Source: Candidatus Altarchaeales archaeon ex4484_96 (GTDB lineage: Archaea > Altiarchaeota > Altiarchaeia > IMC4 > QMZM01). From it: a stretch of 13,074 bases of DNA. Within the stretch, counting starts at the first letter, position 1. Each line of letters begins with the position of its first letter. The stretch lies in the NCBI GenBank assembly GCA_002254405.1, contig NJDH01000017.1, positions 1 to 13,074 of the forward strand, given 5' to 3'. The translations under genes and the position numbers were made by a program. The notes beneath the pieces were generated by a model. The model saw nothing but the letters and a program-made list of their open reading frames with translations, had not been told where the DNA came from and ran no database searches. Positions 6,136 to 13,074 of the stretch are shown here, piece by piece.

Positions 6136-7671
6136 ATGAAAAAGGGATTAATTGCTTTAATAGGGATATTTCTTTTATCAACCACCAATAGCGCATTATA
6201 TCACGATTACATTACCCTAGAATGGCGTTATCTGGCTAAAGGCGGTAATGTCGACATGCTTGTATACGATTTCGACGGCGACGGCTTTTCCGAAATCCAG
6301 GCTGGATTCTATAACGACGGATTCGGATATCTCATAAACCACACAGGAGGGATGATATGGAACATCCAGACTGTTGTAGGGGTTGAAGCGGTTCATTCAG
6401 ACGACATCGACGGTGATGGCATACCCGAGCTGATGTTTGGCGGAGGCCGCACCATATACATCATGAACCCGCAAGGTAATCTATCATTCAAATATATCAC
6501 CCAAAACAACATACGCAGTATAACAAGCGGCGACTACGACAACGACGGATTTAATGACATACTGCTGGCCTCACAGTCGATTAGAACAAGCGACCTTATT
6601 GTTTTAGACCGAGAAGCAAGGGTTTTATGGCAGGAGAGTGTTGGAGGAACCCATCCACCTGATTTCATCATATCCGATTATAACCTGGATGGATCATCCG
6701 AGGTTATTGTAGCAGCCGGTAAATCTGTTAAAATGTATGATAACCAGGGCGTCACCCTCTGGAATTATAAGGTAGATGGCGAGGCCACAGACCTTGAAGT
6801 AGCTGACCTAAACGGCGACGGAGTAGATGATTATGTTGTCTCATCCACTTCATCGGTTTATGCCCTTGATAACGGGGGTAACCTGCTTTGGGTTTATGAT
6901 ACCGCCTGCGTATCCGAGGCGGTTTGTGTATCCGACCTTGACTGTGATGGCGTCCCCGAGGTTGCTGTAGGTGCATATGAGAAGGTAATACTCCTGGATA
7001 ACGAGGGCAAACTGTTGTGGGAAAATGATGCCGTACGCCAGGTGAATGATGTTACAACAGGAGACCTGGACCTGGACGGCAACCTTGAGGTGATAGCCGG
7101 CTCTGATATTGTTGTAGTCTATGATTGCCTGGGCAACACCCAATGGGAGTATCAGCCTTACATGAGAGTCAACCAGCTGAGGGTCGCCGACCTGGAAGAT
7201 GACGGCGTAAACGATTTACTTGTGGGTGGATTAGATAACACCATATATCTATTCAAGCCGAGGATGGTCTATCTGATGAGGGATAAATCGGGCATGCTTT
7301 GCTCGGACGCCGAGCAATTATATGGGGCCGCCGAATACGATAAGGCCATGGAGTGTATACGGGAGGCTATTGATATACGTGATTCATATGGGGTGGGTGA
7401 GTGCGCCGATAACCCAAATAGATGCGATACCCTTTACTCTAAGATAAGCGAGAAGGTAACGCCCGCCACAAGTTCATCTACTTCCACCTCGACCACCTTA
7501 AGCTCAAGCTCAACTACCTCATCCACAAGCCAAACCACAACAACAACGGAGCCAGCACCCCCTGAAGAAAACAACAATTCTCTTTACATGATAATAGGGG
7601 GGTTGGTTTTAGGTGTCGCGCTCTTGCTTGCTGTGATGAAATTCATATCACCTGGCAAGGGAGATGAATAA
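6136..7671 (+). CDS. Membrane-anchored cell-surface FG-GAP/VCBS-type beta-propeller protein
   Basis: Secreted 511-residue protein of unknown partner. Residues 1-20 form a signal peptide (two Lys, hydrophobic core, T-N-S-A). Eight repeats of 41-48 residues each carry an Asp-rich, EF-hand-like calcium loop: D-F-D-G-D-G (45-50), DIDGDG (90-95), DYDNDG (133-138), DYNLDG (181-186), DLNGDG (224-229), DLDCDG (267-272), DLDLDG (310-315), DLEDDG (352-357). They alternate with strands such as LDNEGKLLWEN, also reminiscent of PQQ-type propellers, and should fold into a seven- or eight-bladed propeller. Residues about 385-440 look like a helical TPR-like pair (AEQLYGAAEYDKAMECIREA) with cysteines that could pair. 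A Ser/Thr-rich stalk (445-472), probably O-glycosylated, leads to a transmembrane helix (about 483-503) and a short charged tail. The stalk-helix ending matches that of the convergent C25 protease. Likely role: surface binding or adhesion (inference). Confidence 0.85.
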   Translation: MKKGLIALIGIFLLSTTNSALYHDYITLEWRYLAKGGNVDMLVYDFDGDGFSEIQAGFYNDGFGYLINHTGGMIWNIQTVVGVEAVHSDDIDGDGIPELMFGGGRTIYIMNPQGNLSFKYITQNNIRSITSGDYDNDGFNDILLASQSIRTSDLIVLDREARVLWQESVGGTHPPDFIISDYNLDGSSEVIVAAGKSVKMYDNQGVTLWNYKVDGEATDLEVADLNGDGVDDYVVSSTSSVYALDNGGNLLWVYDTACVSEAVCVSDLDCDGVPEVAVGAYEKVILLDNEGKLLWENDAVRQVNDVTTGDLDLDGNLEVIAGSDIVVVYDCLGNTQWEYQPYMRVNQLRVADLEDDGVNDLLVGGLDNTIYLFKPRMVYLMRDKSGMLCSDAEQLYGAAEYDKAMECIREAIDIRDSYGVGECADNPNRCDTLYSKISEKVTPATSSSTSTSTTLSSSSTTSSTSQTTTTTEPAPPEENNNSLYMIIGGLVLGVALLLAVMKFISPGKGDE

Positions 7672-7692
7672 AAAAACTATTTTTTTGTTTTC
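7667..7692. terminator. Bidirectional A/T-tract terminator between two convergent surface-protein genes
   Basis: The stops of the two convergent genes are separated by five A residues. Downstream of the plus-strand stop, the plus strand reads TATTTTTTTGTTTT, a strong oligo-T signal. On the minus strand, past its TAG stop, the run of seven T residues serves the opposite gene. No stem-loop is needed in archaea and none is seen. The 14 bases AATAAAAAAACTAT are identical to those at the UPF0282/fumA junction. Confidence 0.55.
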
Positions 7693-10600
7693 CTGGCGAA
7701 CACATACACCATACAACCAGCTAATATGAGCAGAGCCAACCCGACAGGTATTAAACCAGAATAATCGGCTTTCTTCTTCTCTTGTGGTTTTGTTGATGTG
7801 CTGATTTCTTTTGTGCTCGCGTTTGGTTTAATCTGTGAGGGATTTGATGTGGTTGTTGTGAGCTGGGTTGATGTGGGTATGCTTGATGTTGTTGATGCTG
7901 TTGAGGTGGTTGATGTGCTCTCGCAGGGTGCGCAGGGTCCGCCGCAGTCCACTCCCAGCTCGCCCTGGTTTAGTATTCCGTCTATGCAGCTTGCACATGG
8001 GCTGCAGGGTCCGCCGCAGTCTACTCCTGTTTCGTTCTGGTTCATGAGGCCGTCGAAGCAGCTTTCTGCTTGTATCGATAAGGACCCTCCCCTGCTTCCA
8101 CCAGATGAGCCGCCGCCTCCACCCCCTCCTCCCACATCATAGCTGCAGCTGCTTGTTATATAAGTGCATGAGGAGCTGCATTTGAGTGTGCCCCTATCAT
8201 ATCCGAGGCTTTTACAGGATTTCCCACCTAAATCGCTGCCATCACATTGCTCTCCCTCATCCTTCATCCCATCTCCGCAGTAGCTTTTCTGCTTAATCGC
8301 GTAAGCCGAGAGACCAGCTACCTGCAAAATATATGCGTTCGCATCCATATCCTGAGTGGCATTCGCGCTCACCTCAACCCAGCCGCTAATACATGACCTG
8401 TTGCTGAGATTAAAGCTCCCACACCGGTATACGCCCAGATGGTCTTCGGACCCAAGCGCTAAACCCCTGTAGCTCAGGTTGAGGGTTATGTTACTCACAT
8501 TAAAACCTGATTCAATAACATAAACCACCAGCATGCTGGGGTAGTCGGTTACCCTATCCAAGCTGGTGTTTTGGTTGTTGTATCGGCTTAGGTTGAGGTT
8601 GCTGAATATGACGGTCAGCGAACCGTTGAACCCGCTTAATTGCAAATCAAAGACATAATCAGGTACCTGCATACTATAGTTGCCTTCTAAACTGGTGTTG
8701 GATTCAATAACATCCCCACCATAGAACAAGGTGAGGGTGCTTTCAAGCCCGCTTAGATTATGATCTCTTATTGATGCATTAAACTGGAGTGCGGGTGCTG
8801 CGATAAAGTAATCACCTACGCTGGTTTCAAGACCCAAGCTGTCGTTTGCGTTAAAGGATACATTGTATCTGCCGCTTAGATTAGCTGTGTAGTTAGCGGG
8901 TGGCGTAATAATCCAGCTCGGGTTGAAGCTGATATTAACCCACTGGCTGTCTGGATGCTCATCGGATACACTCATTCTTATTTCAATGGGGGTGCCGTTT
9001 ATGACAACCCTGGGGTTGATGCTATGGGAGGTGATGTTTGGTGGTGTTGAGTCCACCAGAAGCTGGCGGTTTATACTAAAATTGGTGTTTCCGGCGTTAT
9101 CCACGCAGCTTATGTTCCAGCTGAAAGTGTTATCGGATAGGTTGAGTTTGACTGATATGCTTGAGCCGTTTAGTATCTGTGTGCTATGGTTTACCACCCC
9201 GTTGAGGATGAGATTACAGTCTATCAGCTGGTCCAAATCGTCTGATACGCTGTAATTGAATGTGTTGTTTTTGTTTATTGTTTTATTGTAATCCGGGGCG
9301 TGTATTGTGATTTTAGGTCCCATTGTGTCTGTTGTGAATTTTATCTCTTTCGTCTGGTTGTTCCCCACCAAGTCAACGCAGAACACGCTGAGGTTGTTTA
9401 AGCCGTTTAAGGCCGTGATGAGGGTGCTGTTGCCGCTTGCGTTAGTATATAATATATTTGATGCTCCGTTGAGCGTATAATTGCAGTATCCGGCTTCGTT
9501 GGTGGAAACATTTAATGTAATGTTTTTGTGGGCGTATATGCTGCCGTTTAAGGGTGAATGCAGGCTTATGCTGAGCTGGGTGTCTATCGTGAATGTTTTG
9601 TTTGTTTGAGCTTGTTCGCAGTTTCCGCTGAGATCGCAGAAGAGGCAGTTCCAGCTGTATATGCCGTCCGCTAGATTGGTTACATGGTGTACTAATGTGG
9701 TTGTTTTCTTGTTTATGCTGTTGTTTAGGATAGTCAACCCGCTTATGTTCAAGTATATTGAGGCGTTAACGAGTCCAAGGGTGTCTGATGCATTGCATTT
9801 GAGTGTGATGTTTGCGCTTTTGTTTCTGTAGTTGCCTGGGGGCGATATTAGCTGAACACGGGGGCCGATGGGGTTAAGCCACCTGTAGGTGCGATTCAAT
9901 AGCTTGTCTCTGTCGGCTGTGGTATGTATCCCCTCAAACCCGAAGGCGAAATACACTATCCTGTAGACGCCGGTATCGGCTCTAATGGCTCCTATGCCAT
10001 CGGTCAGGTAGGTGTATATGGGTGTACTATACGACCCCAATGCTCCTATCTCGCTTGGATAAATCTGGTTTTGCGCTCCGTCGCTGCCGTTTATGTCTAT
10101 TGCTATATTATCTGTTATGGGGTCCTGGCTCACGCCCTGCAGGTCAAGGATATCTGAGTCGTCATCGATGAATGTGGAGTGTAGATAATTGCTGTAGAAA
10201 ATAGAACCCCCGATATCATATCCGATATCCTGCCCGGTGATAAACATGCTGTTGCCTGCGTTAAGATAACCTGCGAGATTACTCTGGTCTGCTGAGGTCA
10301 GGGTGGTGAAGAAATCATCTCCTGTGAACCATACAGTAATCGGATACCTGCTTAGTTGTTGTACTGTGGGGCTGCCATCAGATGCCACATCCCATAGCAT
10401 ATATGGTATGTCCTCGTTTACCAGAGAGGTGATGTAATAGTTTTCATAGGAGTCCCCGTCATCATCGTCTACCAGGAGAACCGGTTCAAGAAAAGAGATG
10501 ATTATTTTATCCTCAAGCTTGTTGTTTTCTGTTATGGATTCAAGGTCTACGATAGTAACATTTAATGTTATGTTATAGGTGGCTTTATCATCCGCTGTCC

Positions 10601-12674
10601 AGTTGAATGAAACATCGCTTGATTCGCCCGGGTCCAGCTGGATTATATGAGCGGAATCGTTTAACACATCATTGACGTAAAACTCGATGGTGAGGTTGAT
10701 TTCATCGTTTATTCCCTTGTTTTTGAGGGATACGTTTATCTTAACCAGCTCACCAGCTCTAGCATAACCCGGGATAATCATATTACGCAGCTCCAGGTCA
10801 TGTTCTACCGTGGGATTTATTATCTCGGTCTCGGGGTCGCCCAGCAGATTAAGCTCATAATAAACCCACCTATAATATTCATTCTTTATTCTTCCATTAC
10901 AATCCTCTTTAGAGTCCTGGAGGGCTTCACCTATATGGGTTATGTTTTCACCATATAATGCGTCGAAAAACTCCCGATCGAATCTCTGAGAGGGTCCGTC
11001 CGTACTTTCCTGCGCAGCCCAACCATAACGTGAGTTCCCTATGAAGGCAAATGAGCCGTTTTCTGCCTTAACAAAGCTCTCCAGAATGCAGTCGTCGTTG
11101 ACGAAGTATCCTGCATCGCATCCCTGCGTATACCCCAAAAAATATTCATTGTTATCGAGGTTTAATGCGTCGCTTGCACCCATCTTCATCGCTGATGCTA
11201 TGGCACAGTGACCCATGTGGTTGATTATGTGCAGGTTGTTGTTTATTTTTGATATGAGATCTGCTTTCGCCCACACGCCGTCCTTGTCATATAACGTGTC
11301 AACGGTGTAGTCTCCGGGGAAACCCGCTGTGATATAGCTGTTGTTGGATGAGCCATTTATTATCTCATTCTTATAATCCTTCCCCCAAGTATTGGGGATT
11401 TGAGGTGCTAGATCTTCTCCAACCATCAGCGCCTTCTGCAGGTATGATTCAGAAGAGGAGAGATTCTCGTAGTGGATTATTTTATGCACGAAATTGCTGA
11501 GCTCATCCTCTGATTCCACAGGCGCCCGGCCCACATAAACCTCAGCCCACAAATCCCACTCCTCCAGCTCACCCCAATCCGTGTCGTTGTCATCGTTCCA
11601 TGAACCATCCAGTGCAGCGTAATATAAATCAGCGGGTATGCTAAAATTCTCCCCTCCCGCAGCACAACGGAAACCGCGATGCGGTATAATCGACACATCA
11701 CCCCCCAGCAGCACATAAGTTACACCCCAGTTCGCGTGAGCGTCCTTGATGAAGTTGCGGATATGGGCCTGTGTGTCGTTGAATTGTGTGCCATTCCCAC
11801 ACCCATCACCCCACACTCCATCGCAGTCATAATCAGGGTCAGATACGATATCCTCCACCAAAACAATCGATGCATTCAAGCCCTTACTTCGCTTCCAGCT
11901 GACAAGATCCTGGAAAGTATACTCTCCAGCGGATGAATTCAGCGAGCCGTTTGTGATAACAACATAATCAAACGAATCCGTTGAGTTAACAATAGATGCG
12001 GCTCTAACAGCCGAACCCAAAACATAATCCCGTATATCACCTGGATTATCCACAATCGATTTTATTTTAAGCTCATCTTGCGGGGAATCTCTGAATAACC
12101 TTGGATGCTCCCCCCCAAGAGAGCGGATATCTGGCTCGCTTAAAACCAAAGACACGCTCATCTCCCTGCTATAGCTTAAGGTATCATCCCCCGGAGAATA
12201 CCTGATCGGGTAGAGATTCACCGAAAAAATCCGATAACCCCTCATGCTTTGCACCCCCGCAGGCACAACATGATTCTCCTTAGGATATAACCCTGTGGAT
12301 GAGTATATTGCATTATCTGGGGGTGTGAACCGGTATCTATCTCTTCGGCTCAAGGGTACTGGGGTTTGCCCAGGCTCGATGACTCCCTTTATTATTATCT
12401 TTTCCTCAGATGAGGAGGTTACCCTGACCTCCTCTACTATCGCATCAGGCGGGATTAATATTTTCACGGTCTTCACAGGCAAAACAGGTTCACCCGGCAA
12501 ACCAAAGCTTGCACAGCCTTCAATTGACACGCCCACGAAACCGTTTTTTAGGTTTACGATTACCGGCTCATCAAAGACAAAAACATAATCCCGGCTGTAT
12601 TCCCTAGCTTCCGAGCAAGCCATGCATGAAGATACGAGCAATATGAAAAAAAATGCTTTTAGTTTCATCTTCAT
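7677..12674 (-). CDS. Giant multi-domain cell-surface peptidase, gingipain-like family C25, membrane anchored
   Basis: Secreted cysteine peptidase of 1665 residues. In order: signal peptide (1-23; C17 in VSSC could be a weak lipobox); gingipain-type propeptide domain (about 25-190); C25 caspase-like catalytic domain (about 233-620) with H489 in NHMGHC and C519 in TQGCDAGYF as the catalytic dyad, and a calcium-loop-like DPDYDCDGVWGDGCGN (279-294); CARDB-like domain (about 622-730); a glutamine-amidotransferase-like domain opening PVLLVDDDDGDSYENYY (731-935); about four Ig-like domains (938-1292) full of N-x-S/T sequons; a beta-rich domain (1295-1462); a cysteine-rich CGDGMKDEGEQCD module (1466-1512); an eight-glycine hinge (1515-1522); two D-C-G-G-P-C repeats (1539-1584); a Ser/Thr stalk; a transmembrane helix (about 1640-1660) and RKTKK. 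It probably degrades or processes proteins outside the cell. The ATG at 12672-12674 is favoured; ATG two codons on is possible. It is convergent with the propeller gene, suggesting a shared surface role (inference). Confidence 0.85.
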   Translation of the reverse strand: MKMKLKAFFFILLVSSCMACSEAREYSRDYVFVFDEPVIVNLKNGFVGVSIEGCASFGLPGEPVLPVKTVKILIPPDAIVEEVRVTSSSEEKIIIKGVIEPGQTPVPLSRRDRYRFTPPDNAIYSSTGLYPKENHVVPAGVQSMRGYRIFSVNLYPIRYSPGDDTLSYSREMSVSLVLSEPDIRSLGGEHPRLFRDSPQDELKIKSIVDNPGDIRDYVLGSAVRAASIVNSTDSFDYVVITNGSLNSSAGEYTFQDLVSWKRSKGLNASIVLVEDIVSDPDYDCDGVWGDGCGNGTQFNDTQAHIRNFIKDAHANWGVTYVLLGGDVSIIPHRGFRCAAGGENFSIPADLYYAALDGSWNDDNDTDWGELEEWDLWAEVYVGRAPVESEDELSNFVHKIIHYENLSSSESYLQKALMVGEDLAPQIPNTWGKDYKNEIINGSSNNSYITAGFPGDYTVDTLYDKDGVWAKADLISKINNNLHIINHMGHCAIASAMKMGASDALNLDNNEYFLGYTQGCDAGYFVNDDCILESFVKAENGSFAFIGNSRYGWAAQESTDGPSQRFDREFFDALYGENITHIGEALQDSKEDCNGRIKNEYYRWVYYELNLLGDPETEIINPTVEHDLELRNMIIPGYARAGELVKINVSLKNKGINDEINLTIEFYVNDVLNDSAHIIQLDPGESSDVSFNWTADDKATYNITLNVTIVDLESITENNKLEDKIIISFLEPVLLVDDDDGDSYENYYITSLVNEDIPYMLWDVASDGSPTVQQLSRYPITVWFTGDDFFTTLTSADQSNLAGYLNAGNSMFITGQDIGYDIGGSIFYSNYLHSTFIDDDSDILDLQGVSQDPITDNIAIDINGSDGAQNQIYPSEIGALGSYSTPIYTYLTDGIGAIRADTGVYRIVYFAFGFEGIHTTADRDKLLNRTYRWLNPIGPRVQLISPPGNYRNKSANITLKCNASDTLGLVNASIYLNISGLTILNNSINKKTTTLVHHVTNLADGIYSWNCLFCDLSGNCEQAQTNKTFTIDTQLSISLHSPLNGSIYAHKNITLNVSTNEAGYCNYTLNGASNILYTNASGNSTLITALNGLNNLSVFCVDLVGNNQTKEIKFTTDTMGPKITIHAPDYNKTINKNNTFNYSVSDDLDQLIDCNLILNGVVNHSTQILNGSSISVKLNLSDNTFSWNISCVDNAGNTNFSINRQLLVDSTPPNITSHSINPRVVINGTPIEIRMSVSDEHPDSQWVNISFNPSWIITPPANYTANLSGRYNVSFNANDSLGLETSVGDYFIAAPALQFNASIRDHNLSGLESTLTLFYGGDVIESNTSLEGNYSMQVPDYVFDLQLSGFNGSLTVIFSNLNLSRYNNQNTSLDRVTDYPSMLVVYVIESGFNVSNITLNLSYRGLALGSEDHLGVYRCGSFNLSNRSCISGWVEVSANATQDMDANAYILQVAGLSAYAIKQKSYCGDGMKDEGEQCDGSDLGGKSCKSLGYDRGTLKCSSSCTYITSSCSYDVGGGGGGGGSSGGSRGGSLSIQAESCFDGLMNQNETGVDCGGPCSPCASCIDGILNQGELGVDCGGPCAPCESTSTTSTASTTSSIPTSTQLTTTTSNPSQIKPNASTKEISTSTKPQEKKKADYSGLIPVGLALLILAGCMVYVFARKTKK
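7923..8060 (-). repeat. Two tandem cysteine-rich repeats (D-C-G-G-P-C type) within the C25 protein
   Basis: Residues 1539-1560 and 1563-1584 of the surface peptidase are two copies of a 22-residue unit at a period of 24, with consensus C-x-D-G-x-x-N-Q-x-E-x-G-V-D-C-G-G-P-C-x-P-C. Each copy holds four cysteines, presumably disulfide-bonded outside the cell. The nucleotide copies are also similar (both contain the same GGTCCGCCGCAGTC core on the plus strand), which points to a fairly recent duplication or conserved codon use. They sit between the poly-Gly hinge and the Ser/Thr stalk. Confidence 0.8.
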
Positions 12675-12694
12675 ATAGTAATATATTAATATGC

Positions 12695-12702
12695 TAATAT
12701 AT
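12695..12702 (-). promoter_or_regulatory. Putative TATA box for the C25 peptidase gene
   Basis: On the minus strand this reads ATATATTA, centred about 25 bases before the ATG at 12674, fitting a leaderless transcript. A second, perfectly palindromic copy of the same element, TAATATATTA, lies at 12679-12688, too close to the start for a normal leaderless promoter. The whole 35-base gap to the threonine synthase stop is extremely AT-rich. Inferred from position only. Confidence 0.4.
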
Positions 12703-12709
12703 CCTTATG

Positions 12710-12913
12710 TTATTGTATTGCTGCCTTCACAGAGTTGATATCAGCCTTGATTGAGACAGGTTTATTAGCATGAGATGAGCTGATGCCTCTTTCTACCAGC
12801 CTTCCCAGGTGATAGTCTACGGTAGCATCCGGGTCTTTCAGGATGTTTCCTGTTACAATGCAGACCACATTATCTTTGGCGTCGATAACACCCGCATCCC
12901 GAAGCTTGAGCAA
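12710..12913 (-). CDS. thrC: Threonine synthase, C-terminal fragment (5' end lost at a sequence break)
   Basis: The 67 residues match the end of archaeal threonine synthase, the PLP enzyme converting O-phospho-L-homoserine to threonine: LKLRDAGVIDAKDNVVCIVTG, then the characteristic TG-x-x-LKDPDATVDYH and a closing HANKPVSIKADINSVKAAI. A full enzyme has roughly 350-400 residues, with the PLP lysine far upstream. Just before L-L-K-L-R-D-A-G the family has a small-residue run of the kind P-A-S-A-A-x-x-x-G, but here the frame reads E-T-C-T-L-N and meets a stop at 12962-12964. Homology therefore ends sharply at about 12914. A TTG codon at 12911-12913 could only serve as an artificial start, and the fragment alone cannot be an active enzyme. 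It is either a pseudogene created by rearrangement or an intact gene cut by an assembly error. Confidence 0.8.
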   Translation of the reverse strand: MLKLRDAGVIDAKDNVVCIVTGNILKDPDATVDYHLGRLVERGISSSHANKPVSIKADINSVKAAIQ

Positions 12914-12960
12914 ATTGAGTGTGCATGTTTCTTGAAGAAAGGATCTCAGAGAGAAATTGA

Positions 12961-13074
12961 ATTAAAGCTGAAATAAAACCTGAAAAAAGAGATCCAAAAG
13001 GACTCTACAAAAAAGCAAGAGAAGGAATAATAAAAGACTTCACAGGAATAAGTGCACCATATGAGGAACCAGAA
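12961..13074 (+). pseudogene. cysC: Adenylylsulfate (APS) kinase C-terminal fragment, apparently frameshifted and cut by window edge
   Basis: The frame starting at 12961 is open to the end of the window and translates to a stretch containing KRDPKGLYKKAREG and KDFTGISAPYEEPE, the very conserved C-terminal signature of APS kinase, which phosphorylates adenylylsulfate to PAPS in sulfate activation. Upstream in this frame is a stop (TGA, 12958-12960). The preceding family segment, normally of the kind F-x-E-V-Y-V, seems to continue in the next frame as REIEL (12950-12964), which implies a one-base deletion near 12964. Further upstream nothing resembles the P-loop half of the enzyme, and by 12914 the sequence becomes threonine synthase on the other strand. 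Identity of the fragment is clear; whether it is a real decayed gene, a rearrangement scar or an assembly artefact cannot be told. Confidence 0.65.

Noticed and set aside
7798..7920. Low-complexity GTT/GAT-rich tract as a DNA repeat or CRISPR-like array
   Set aside because: It simply encodes the Thr/Ser-rich stalk of the peptidase; there is no regular repeat-spacer structure.
7798..8142. Open frame of 114 codons on the plus strand opposite the C25 peptidase tail
   Set aside because: It is the reverse reading of the Ser/Thr stalk, cysteine repeats and poly-Gly hinge (it ends in a proline run mirroring the glycines); its composition is explained by the real gene.
8923..9255. Open frame of 110 codons on the plus strand within the C25 gene
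   Set aside because: It overlaps the Ig-like domain coding region completely, and its product looks like an antisense shadow.
12623..12674. Lipoprotein signal in the C25 peptidase (V-S-S-C, C17)
   Set aside because: The motif is weak, and the protein already has a C-terminal transmembrane anchor, so a plain signal peptide is the safer call.

Overview
The window looks archaeal. The first gene is an archaeal-type tryptophanyl-tRNA synthetase, one gene belongs to the archaeal UPF0282 metallo-beta-lactamase-fold family, fumarase is the two-subunit class I form, and two secreted proteins end in a Ser/Thr-rich stalk, one transmembrane helix and a short charged tail. AT-rich TATA-like elements lie about 25-30 bases before most first genes of transcription units, and Shine-Dalgarno sequences are not evident there, which suggests largely leaderless transcription. 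I cannot place the lineage; an uncultivated euryarchaeal or Altiarchaeota-like genome is a guess. Coding density is very high and no stretch over 300 bases lacks a gene.

Left part (1-6096): central metabolism. On the minus strand are the N-terminal half of trpS (cut by the window edge), the fumarase beta subunit, and about 4 kb away the fumarase alpha subunit. Between the two fumarase genes sits a plus-strand block: a GlpA-like FAD oxidoreductase with a C-terminal [2Fe-2S] BFD-like domain, a second FAD/NAD(P) oxidoreductase, a small four-cysteine DUF1667 protein (these three overlap by 4 and 8 bases and are surely one operon), and a UPF0282 hydrolase. The three-gene set resembles GlpA/GlpB/DUF1667 modules of anaerobic bacteria and probably forms a flavin/iron-sulfur dehydrogenase complex for glycerol-3-phosphate or a 2-hydroxy acid. 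Its substrate and electron acceptor cannot be read from the sequence.

Middle and right part (6136-12674): two convergent genes for cell-surface proteins. The first is a 511-residue FG-GAP/VCBS-type beta-propeller with eight Asp-rich repeats. The second is a 1665-residue gingipain-like C25 peptidase followed by a CARDB-like domain, a glutamine-amidotransferase-like domain, several Ig-like domains and cysteine-rich modules. Both are anchored by a C-terminal helix.

Right edge (12710-13074): the last 67 residues of threonine synthase (minus strand) break off abruptly at about 12914. The remaining 160 bases are AT-rich and carry, on the plus strand, a fragment of the C-terminal part of adenylylsulfate (APS) kinase with an apparent frameshift. 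This looks like a rearrangement junction or an assembly chimera.

The most notable points are the splitting of fumarase alpha and beta by the oxidoreductase block, the GlpA/GlpB/DUF1667 module in an archaeon, the multi-domain surface protease beside a surface propeller protein, an identical 14-base sequence at both convergent gene junctions, and the broken right edge. I see no CRISPR array, tRNA, rRNA or insertion sequence.
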